From Brevibacillus parabrevis (GTDB lineage: Bacteria; Bacillota; Bacilli; Brevibacillales; Brevibacillaceae), in the NCBI RefSeq assembly GCF_003710905.1, contig NZ_RHHV01000005.1:62001-126000 (forward strand): DNA of 64,000 bases. Direction: 5' to 3'. Made by a program: the position numbers and the translations under genes. Within the stretch, counting starts at the first letter, position 1, and the number at the start of each line of letters is the position of its first letter. A model generated the notes under the pieces. That model made no database searches, was not told where the DNA came from, and worked only from the letters and a program-made list of their open reading frames with translations. Shown here piece after piece: positions 57,977 to 64,000 of the stretch.

Positions 57977-59947
57977 GTGTGGGAGGACATTAAGGATTTT
58001 GCATCCACGTTCTTTGTAACTGGTGACCCACTGATTTACGGTGCGGACGTATCGATTGTTTTGACAATGCTCGCGATCGTGTTTGTCTTGACCAAATATA
58101 AAAAATGGGGTTGGCTCTGGCGCGAATGGCTGACTACCGTTGACCATAAACGTATCGGGATCATGTACCTGATTGCATCGCTCCTCATGCTGTTCCGCGG
58201 TGGGGTTGACGCCCTGCTGATGCGTTTGCAGCTGGCATTCCCGAATTTGGAATTCCTGCATGCCGATCACTATAACGCGATCTTTACGACTCACGGTACG
58301 ATCATGATTTTGTTCATGGCGATGCCGATGATGTTTGGTTTGTTCAACATGGTTGTTCCGCTGCAAATCGGTGCGCGCGACGTTGCGTATCCGTTCCTGA
58401 ACGCGCTCAGCTTCTGGCTGTTCTTCCTTGGCGCGATGCTGTTCAACCTGTCGTTCGTTATCGGGGGCTCCCCGGACGCTGGTTGGTTGTCTTATCCGCC
58501 ATTGTCACAAAATGATTTCAGTCCGGGACCTGGTCAAAACTTCTGGATCTGGGGTATTCAAATTTCCGGTATCGGTAGTTTGGCAACAGGTATCAACTTT
58601 ATCGTTACGATTCTCAAAATGCGTGCACCAGGAATGACTCTTTCCAAAATGCCGCTGTTTAGCTGGTCGGTATTGTCTTCCAGCATCATGATTATCTTTG
58701 CTTTCCCAATCTTGACTATTACAATCGCACTTTTGTTCCTTGACCGTTTCGCAGGTGCTCACTTCTTCACGATGGACGGCGGCGGTAACCCGATGATGTA
58801 CCTGAACCTCATCTGGATGTGGGGTCACCCAGAGGTATACATCGTAGTTGTACCAGCATTCGGTATTTTCTCTGAAGTAGTTGCGACATTCTCGCGCAAA
58901 CGCATTTTCGGTTACAAATCCATGGTGTGGGCTTTGATGGCGATTGCGATCGCGTCCTTCTTCACATGGGCTCACCACTTTTTCACAATGGGTACAAGCG
59001 CCAGCGTTATCGCGTTCTTTGCGATATCGACGATGGTCATTGCGATCCCGACCGGGGTTAAGGTATTTAACTGGCTGTTTACGATGTTCCGTGGTCGGAT
59101 ATCCTTTAAACAACCAATGCTGTGGACCATTGCGTTCATTCCTTGCTTCCTCGTAGGGGGAGCGACAGGTGTCATGCTGGCGGTAGCTCCGGCAGACTAC
59201 CAGTACCACAACAGCTACTTCCTGATTGCCCACTTCCACCAAGTGTTGATCGGTGGGGTTGTGTTCGGTTACCTGGCAGGTATTTACTACTGGTGGCCAA
59301 AACTGTTCGGCTTCAAGCTCGATGAGAAGCTCGGACGTTGGGGCTTCTGGTTCTGGAATATCGGTTTCTATATTTGCTTTATGCCGCAATACGCGCTTGG
59401 CTTTATGGGTATGACACGCCGTTACTACACATACGGCTGGGATCGCGGTTGGGAAGACCTCAACCTCGTATCGACTGTCGGTGCCTTCATGATGGGGATC
59501 GGTTTCATCTTCCAAGTATGGCAAATTACGTACAGCATCAAGCATGGGGAACGGGATACAACAGGCGACCCATGGGATGCGCGTACACTGGAATGGTCGA
59601 TTCCATCTCCAGCACCGTTCTACAACTTTGCTGTCGTTCCGAATGTAAAAGACTCGGATGACTGGTGGGCAACAAAACAAGCGAAAGCAAACGGCACGTA
59701 TAAAGAAGAGCCGGTGCATCTGGAACCAATTCATATGCCGAAAAACTCGGGTATTCCGATTATCATGTCGACCTTCTGGTTCCTGATTGGATTTGGTTTC
59801 ACCTTTGGATGGGTATGGATGGCCGTAGTTGGATTCATTGGAGTTGCCGTGTGCATGTGGGTACGCTCCTTCCAATACGATACGGATTATTACGTACCGG
59901 TGGATGAAGTGCGTCGCACGGAGGCTTCACTGGGGAGGGTGTTGTAA
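57977..59947 (+). CDS. qoxB: Quinol oxidase subunit I (haem-copper)
   Basis: The 656-residue catalytic subunit with about 14 membrane segments. Haem and copper ligands are visible: the low-spin haem His in THGTIMILF, the CuB His with the cross-linked Tyr in WGHPEVY, the two-His pair in WAHHFFTMG, and the AHFHQVLIGG pair for the haems. It reduces O2 to water and pumps protons. Start is GTG 57977 behind GGAGGAGG, 21 bp after qoxA. Confidence 0.97.
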   Translation: MWEDIKDFASTFFVTGDPLIYGADVSIVLTMLAIVFVLTKYKKWGWLWREWLTTVDHKRIGIMYLIASLLMLFRGGVDALLMRLQLAFPNLEFLHADHYNAIFTTHGTIMILFMAMPMMFGLFNMVVPLQIGARDVAYPFLNALSFWLFFLGAMLFNLSFVIGGSPDAGWLSYPPLSQNDFSPGPGQNFWIWGIQISGIGSLATGINFIVTILKMRAPGMTLSKMPLFSWSVLSSSIMIIFAFPILTITIALLFLDRFAGAHFFTMDGGGNPMMYLNLIWMWGHPEVYIVVVPAFGIFSEVVATFSRKRIFGYKSMVWALMAIAIASFFTWAHHFFTMGTSASVIAFFAISTMVIAIPTGVKVFNWLFTMFRGRISFKQPMLWTIAFIPCFLVGGATGVMLAVAPADYQYHNSYFLIAHFHQVLIGGVVFGYLAGIYYWWPKLFGFKLDEKLGRWGFWFWNIGFYICFMPQYALGFMGMTRRYYTYGWDRGWEDLNLVSTVGAFMMGIGFIFQVWQITYSIKHGERDTTGDPWDARTLEWSIPSPAPFYNFAVVPNVKDSDDWWATKQAKANGTYKEEPVHLEPIHMPKNSGIPIIMSTFWFLIGFGFTFGWVWMAVVGFIGVAVCMWVRSFQYDTDYYVPVDEVRRTEASLGRVL

Positions 59948-60552
59948 TGATGGCTAATCATCACGACCATAGTCATGGCCATGACCATCATGAAGAGCAT
60001 GAGCAACTCAAGGTTCTTGGCTTCTGGATTTTCGTTGTAACGGACTGCATTTTGTTCGGTACGCTGTTTGCTACCTATGCGGTAATGATGCATAGCTTTG
60101 CAGGCGGACCGACTGGAAAAGAATTGTTTGAACTGCCTGGGATCATCGCTTCAACCTTTATCTTGTTGACCAGTAGCTTTACCAGCGGACTTGCTGTACT
60201 GGCGATGAACAAAGGGAAAGTAAAAGAGCTGATCGCCTGGCTCGCTGTAACTGCTGTTCTCGGTCTTGCGTTCGTCGTGCTGGAGGTTAACGAGTTTACG
60301 CATTTGATGCACGAAGGTGCGACCATGGCTACTAGCGGCTTCTGGTCCGCGTTCTTCACACTGGTCGGTACGCACGGTTTGCACGTTTCCGTTGGTCTGT
60401 TCTGGATGGTAGCGCTGATGATGCAGCTGAAGCGCCGTGGAATTAATGCGGTAACTCGCCGCAAAGTTACCAACCTGAGCTTGTACTGGCACTTCCTGGA
60501 CGTTGTGTGGATCTTCCTCTTCACAGTCGTCTATCTGATGGGGGTGATGTAA
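59947..60552 (+). CDS. qoxC: Quinol oxidase subunit III
   Basis: A 201-residue subunit III with five membrane segments and the conserved FVLLEVNEF-like segment (VVLEVNEFTHL). Its ATG shares one base with the qoxB stop, showing tight coupling. The first 20 residues are histidine-rich (HHDHSHGHDHHEEHE), which is more than I expect in this subunit. Confidence 0.95.
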   Translation: MMANHHDHSHGHDHHEEHEQLKVLGFWIFVVTDCILFGTLFATYAVMMHSFAGGPTGKELFELPGIIASTFILLTSSFTSGLAVLAMNKGKVKELIAWLAVTAVLGLAFVVLEVNEFTHLMHEGATMATSGFWSAFFTLVGTHGLHVSVGLFWMVALMMQLKRRGINAVTRRKVTNLSLYWHFLDVVWIFLFTVVYLMGVM

Positions 60553-60553
60553 G

Positions 60554-60871
60554 ATGACACAACATCAAAACCATGGCGGTCATCAAGATCACGGATCGCT
60601 GAAGTCTTACGTGATCGGTTTCGTTCTCTCGATTGTGCTCACCATCATCCCGCTGGTGCTGGTCATGAATCAGATGCTCGAAAAAACGGCTCTCGTAATC
60701 ACGATTCTGGTGATGGCCATCTTGCAATTCGTTGTTCAGCTGTTCTTCTTCATGCACATCCGTGAGGGAGAAAAGCCGCGCTACAATGTACAGACACTGA
60801 TTCTCGGACTTGTGATCGTGTTCACGATTATCGCAGGTTCCATCTGGATCATGATGTTCAACAAGTATTAA
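60554..60871 (+). CDS. qoxD: Quinol oxidase subunit IV
   Basis: A 105-residue subunit IV with three membrane segments (about 20-40, 45-68, 80-102). It starts 1 bp after the qoxC stop. The N-terminus is again His-rich (MTQHQNHGGHQDHG). It helps assembly and stability of the oxidase in relatives. Confidence 0.94.
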   Translation: MTQHQNHGGHQDHGSLKSYVIGFVLSIVLTIIPLVLVMNQMLEKTALVITILVMAILQFVVQLFFFMHIREGEKPRYNVQTLILGLVIVFTIIAGSIWIMMFNKY

Positions 60872-60901
60872 GAAGCAAGGGTAATTTTCAAAAACAAACA
60901 A

Positions 60902-60943
60902 GGCGTGATGCGAGCGATTGGCTGCTCGTGTCACGCTTTTTTT
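60902..60943 (+). terminator. Terminator of the qox operon
   Basis: GCGTGA/TCACGC outer and GCGAGC/GCTCGT inner stem, followed by seven T. Confidence 0.9.
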
Positions 60944-61008
60944 CTTGTCCAGCGGCGATGTCCATGCTAAGATAGACGGAATTTATTGACAAAAAGGAGA
61001 GAACAAGC

Positions 61009-61533
61009 ATGTCGGAGACGCCGTATTTGGTCAAGCCGTCAGTCGAGCGCAAACAGGAGTATTTGGCTTTTTACGAGGAGTGGAAGCAAAGCGGGGAACC
61101 GTTCGTTCCATGGGTGATCGGGCACGATCCGCATGATTTTGAGACTTATCTGGCATTCATGGAGCGAGAGGGGAAAGAAGAAAACTTGCAAGCAGGCTGG
61201 GTGCCGCACTCTACTTACTGGCTGGTCGATGGAAAAGAGCAGATCGTCGGGGCGGTCAACATTCGCCATCGCCTGAACGAACGGTTGCTGAACGTCGGGG
61301 GACATATTGGCTACGGCATCCGGCCCAGCGAAAGACGCAAAGGCTACGCGACGGCAATTCTTGCCCAAGCGCTGGACAAGACGAGGGAGCTTGGCCTGGA
61401 GCGGGTGCTGGTCGTGTGCGACAGTCACAATATCGGTTCGGAAAAAACGATTCTCGGCAACGGCGGGGTGTTTGAATCCGAGGTGATCGAAGAGGATGGC
61501 AATGTCGTGCGGCGGTTTTGGATTCGTCTGTAA
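61009..61533 (+). CDS. GNAT-family N-acetyltransferase
   Basis: A 174-residue acetyltransferase of the RimJ-like branch. The acetyl-CoA motif is YGIRPSERRKGYATAIL (about residues 103-119), with R-x-x-G-x-A. The N-terminal segment (VKPSVERKQEYLAFYEEW) resembles the family of enzymes that act on amino acids or small molecules. Substrate unknown. ATG 61009 is behind AAAGGAG. Same strand as qox but after its terminator. Confidence 0.9.
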   Translation: MSETPYLVKPSVERKQEYLAFYEEWKQSGEPFVPWVIGHDPHDFETYLAFMEREGKEENLQAGWVPHSTYWLVDGKEQIVGAVNIRHRLNERLLNVGGHIGYGIRPSERRKGYATAILAQALDKTRELGLERVLVVCDSHNIGSEKTILGNGGVFESEVIEEDGNVVRRFWIRL

Positions 61534-61693
61534 GGTTTTGCGCCAAAGCCGTGCATCGTTTTCTGCGAAGATTTCATACTATTGAAGGGTGCAGAACGTC
61601 TTCGCGAGATTTTCAGAGAAGGGAGGGCTTTTCTTTTCACAAACAAAGTATATAATTATGTCTTGTAACACATTTTGGAAAGGGGAGATTTCT

Positions 61694-62263
61694 TTGTTTG
61701 ATATCGTGATTATTGGAGCAGGTCCAGCGGGAGGCAGCGCAGCGATTTTCGCTGCAAAAGCAGGCAAAAAGACGCTGTTGATTGACAATGACAAAAGCAT
61801 GACCAAACGCGCTTGGATGGAAAACCACTATGGCATCATGGAAATCTCTGGCCCTGACCTGATTGAAACGGGGAAAAAACAGGCTGCAAAATTCGGAGCA
61901 GAGCTGGTGGAAGACCAAGTAACCAACGTGACGAAAACCGAGCAAGGACTGGTAGTCGAAACGGCGGAAAAAGGCTCGTTCGAAGCGAAGCACGTCATTT
62001 TGGCGACGGGAGCAGTCACAGCTCTCGCGGAAACAATCGGCTTGAAGACGAAAGATGGCACGGAGCCAAGAATCAAAACAATAGTAGACGTAGACGCGCA
62101 AGGAAAAACGAACATCGACGGCATTTGGGCAGCGGGCACGTGCGCAGGCGTGAGCGTACATACGATCATTACTTCTGGCGATGGCGCCAAAGTTGCGATC
62201 AACGTCATCAGCGAGCTGAATGGCGAGCGTTATGTCGATCACGACGTGTTGAAAACGAACTAA
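61694..62263 (+). CDS. Small FAD-dependent oxidoreductase (thioredoxin-reductase-like)
   Basis: A 189-residue flavoprotein. The FAD motif GAGPAGGSAAIFAAKAGK starts at residue 8, and GIWAAGTCAG is the second FAD-binding motif of thioredoxin reductases. There is no CxxC and no NADPH-binding insert, so it is not a full thioredoxin reductase (about 310 residues). It may be a partial-fold relative acting with another protein. TTG 61694 is chosen because AAAGGGGAG lies 8 bases upstream and the family N-terminus (FDIVIIGAG) begins there. Confidence 0.82.
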   Translation: MFDIVIIGAGPAGGSAAIFAAKAGKKTLLIDNDKSMTKRAWMENHYGIMEISGPDLIETGKKQAAKFGAELVEDQVTNVTKTEQGLVVETAEKGSFEAKHVILATGAVTALAETIGLKTKDGTEPRIKTIVDVDAQGKTNIDGIWAAGTCAGVSVHTIITSGDGAKVAINVISELNGERYVDHDVLKTN

Positions 62264-62276
62264 GCGAAAAGTAAGG

Positions 62277-62306
62277 CACCTTCTCTTTTGGGAGAGAAGG
62301 TGTTTT
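62277..62306 (+). terminator. Terminator of the flavoprotein gene
   Basis: CACCTTCTC/GAGAAGGTG stem with TTTTT. Confidence 0.9.
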
Positions 62307-62430
62307 TGTATCGCGCGAAGAGAAGGAGAAGCCAGTTGGAGTTCTTCAATATTTTTTTACAGACAAATGGTCAAATTTGAATATAATAAGGAATATTAGT
62401 TTGATTTGACTATCAGGGAGGACAACGGCA

Positions 62431-63954
62431 ATGATCGCCAAAGAAAGCAAAGTGAATTTTGTCGTCGCGGGCCTCTTGTTAGGGCTCTTGATCGCGTCTA
62501 TGGACAACACGATCGTGGCGACTGCCATGGCGACGATTGTGGGCGAGATGGGCGGCATGGACAAATTCGTCTGGGTAACATCCGCTTACATGGTCGCGAC
62601 GATGGCGGGTATGCCGATCTTCGGCAAGCTTTCCGACATGTACGGGCGCAAGCGTTTCTACATATTTGGCCTGATCGTTTTCTTATTGGGTTCGATTTTG
62701 TGCGGAACGGCAAACAGCATCATCGAATTGAGCATTTACCGCGCCATTCAGGGGATCGGCGGAGGCGCTTTGATGCCGATTGCCTTCACGATCATTTTTG
62801 ACGTGTTCCCGCCGGAAAAGCGCGGGAAAATGACGGGGCTGTTCGGAGCGGTTTTCGGTACTTCCAGCGTGTTCGGGCCGTTGCTCGGAGCGTACATCAC
62901 GGAGTACGTCAGCTGGCACTGGATCTTTTTCATCAACGTGCCAATCGGGGCGCTGTCTCTCTGGTTTATCGCGAGGTACTACAGAGAGTCGCTTGAGCAC
63001 CGCAAGCAAAGCATCGACTGGTGGGGAGCGATCACGCTTGTCGGCGCTGTCGTGAGTCTCATGTTTGCCCTGGAGCTTGGCGGCAATCAGTACGCATGGA
63101 ACTCCGTGCAAATCATCGGACTGTTTACTGCGTTTTTCCTGCTGTTCGTGATTTTTCTGTTTGTGGAAAAGAAAGCTTCGGAACCGATTATTTCGTTTGC
63201 GATGTTTAAACGCAGATTGTTCGCTACGACGAATGCAGTCGCTCTGCTGTACGGAGCCGCTTTTATCATCACGACGGTCTATTTGCCGATCTTCATCCAA
63301 GGGGTATATGGCGGGTCTGCATCCAATTCCGGCTTGCTCCTGACGCCGATGATGCTCGGTTCGGTTGTCGGCAGCCAGGTCGGCGGTTTTCTCACGACGA
63401 AAACGAGCTTCCGCAACATCATGCTGCTGTCAGCGGTCTTTTTCGTACCGGGATTGTTTCTGCTCAGCACCTTGTCGCCTGACATGGCTCGCTCTACGGT
63501 GACGATCTTCATGACGATTACCGGATTTGGCGTCGGGTTCAATTTCTCGGTTCTCGGGATATCCGCGATTCATGGCTTCGACATGCGCCAACGTGGATCG
63601 GCCAGCTCGACGAACTCTTTTTCCCGTTCGCTCGGCATGACGCTGGGGATTACGGTGTTTGGCATTTTGCAGCGCAACCAGTTTGAAAATGGCATGGCTT
63701 CTGCTTTCTCCGGTCAAGGTGCAGCTGGTGCGATCACCGATCCGCGCGCGATTTTGACGCCGGAAGCAAGAGCTGCGATTCCGGCTCCCGTGCTGGAAAA
63801 AATGACGGACATTCTTGCTTCTTCCATCGCTCACACGTTTTTGTGGGCGCTTGTTCCCGCTCTACTCGCGGTCGTCTGTATTTTGCTGATGGGCAATGAG
63901 CGAGTGGTAACGTCGGGAAAAAAGGCTCCGCAAGCCAAGCCTGAACGCGGGTAA
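62431..63954 (+). CDS. DHA2-family MFS drug efflux pump (EmrB/QacA type)
   Basis: A 507-residue transporter with 14 predicted membrane segments, which marks the DHA2 branch. The motifs SMDNTIVATAMATIVGEMGG (first segment, motif D1) and FGKLSDMYGRKRFY (motif A) are clear. It exports drugs or toxic compounds using the proton gradient. ATG 62431 follows AGGGAGG, with a TATAAT at 62382-62387. The next gene, a PadR-type regulator starting 13 bp on, probably controls it. Confidence 0.95.
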   Translation: MIAKESKVNFVVAGLLLGLLIASMDNTIVATAMATIVGEMGGMDKFVWVTSAYMVATMAGMPIFGKLSDMYGRKRFYIFGLIVFLLGSILCGTANSIIELSIYRAIQGIGGGALMPIAFTIIFDVFPPEKRGKMTGLFGAVFGTSSVFGPLLGAYITEYVSWHWIFFINVPIGALSLWFIARYYRESLEHRKQSIDWWGAITLVGAVVSLMFALELGGNQYAWNSVQIIGLFTAFFLLFVIFLFVEKKASEPIISFAMFKRRLFATTNAVALLYGAAFIITTVYLPIFIQGVYGGSASNSGLLLTPMMLGSVVGSQVGGFLTTKTSFRNIMLLSAVFFVPGLFLLSTLSPDMARSTVTIFMTITGFGVGFNFSVLGISAIHGFDMRQRGSASSTNSFSRSLGMTLGITVFGILQRNQFENGMASAFSGQGAAGAITDPRAILTPEARAAIPAPVLEKMTDILASSIAHTFLWALVPALLAVVCILLMGNERVVTSGKKAPQAKPERG

Positions 63955-63967
63955 GAGGGGAGTAGCC

Positions 63968-64000
63968 ATGAGTTTGAAATTGCTTATTTTAGGGCTGCTG
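63968..64000 (+). CDS. PadR-family regulator, start only (partial)
   Basis: Eleven codons (MSLKLLILGLL) are present before the window ends. This opening is typical of PadR-type repressors, which often sit next to and repress drug pumps. ATG 63968 follows GAGGGGAG and lies 13 bp after the pump. The identification rests on this short piece and the context. Confidence 0.6.
   Translation, partial: MSLKLLILGLL

Noticed and set aside
58505..59875. Open frame of 456 codons on the minus strand
   Set aside because: It is antisense to qoxB, with no known domain.
1..64000. CRISPR array, tRNA or rRNA genes
   Set aside because: No regular spaced repeats, cloverleaf ends (CCA with GTTCRANNC) or rRNA segments were noticed on reading.

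Overview
The window looks like chromosome of a spore-forming Gram-positive bacterium of the Bacillales, most reminiscent of Brevibacillus. This is inferred from strong AGGAGG-type ribosome binding sites, many intrinsic terminators, SpoVR, a Rok-like protein, an aa3-600-type quinol oxidase, a PerR box and an apparently GC-balanced core broken by AT-rich islands. No tRNA, rRNA or CRISPR array was seen.

Layout. 1-850: AT-rich edge with the end of a probable secreted toxin and its probable immunity gene. 0.9-8.1 kb: kptA, a GNAT acetyltransferase and a two-gene unit ending in a 1656-residue DUF4132-type protein. 8.1-9.8 kb: AT-rich island with a secreted matrixin-like metalloprotease and a partner, preceded by a 36-bp palindrome. 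9.8-11.8 kb: TauE-like permease, Rok-like protein and Dps under a perfect PerR box. 11.9-19.8 kb: molybdenum cofactor and formate region (mobA, fdhD, oxalate/formate-type carrier, DUF2294, molybdopterin oxidoreductase, moeA, mobB). Two copies of one structured leader RNA precede the carrier and the oxidoreductase, each followed by a terminator. 19.9-31.9 kb: phosphatase, SUFU-domain protein, flavohaemoglobin with a CRP-type palindrome and a CRP/FNR regulator next to it, MBL hydrolase, oligoendopeptidase, YfhP-like protein, ArsR-MFS pair, a rod-shaped RNA, a BpsA-like aminopropyltransferase and DoxX. 31.9-36.6 kb: HelD, a putative small RNA and small genes. 36.6-37.3 kb: remains of a large helicase. 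37.5-42.2 kb: spoVR, 3-hydroxyacyl-CoA dehydrogenase and a chemoreceptor. 42.3-45.4 kb: AT-rich island with a secreted trypsin-like protease between two unrelated IS256-family remnants. 46.1-52.5 kb: PucR regulator, OPT transporter, DUF917, DUF1177 and AroM-like genes, probably one uncharacterised uptake and breakdown pathway. 53-56 kb: TerC, LysR and AbrB-type permease. 57.0-60.9 kb: qoxABCD. 61-64 kb: acetyltransferase, small flavoprotein, DHA2 efflux pump and the start of a PadR-type regulator.

How the genes fit together. The Mo region would insert molybdenum (MoeA), add GMP (MobA, MobB), sulfurate the cofactor (FdhD) and load one oxidoreductase, with an MFS carrier likely moving formate or oxalate. 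The repeated leader RNA would tie carrier and enzyme to one signal. The strongest leads for something undescribed are that leader pair, the rod-shaped RNA at 29.8-30.0 kb, and the PucR-OPT-DUF917-DUF1177-AroM locus.
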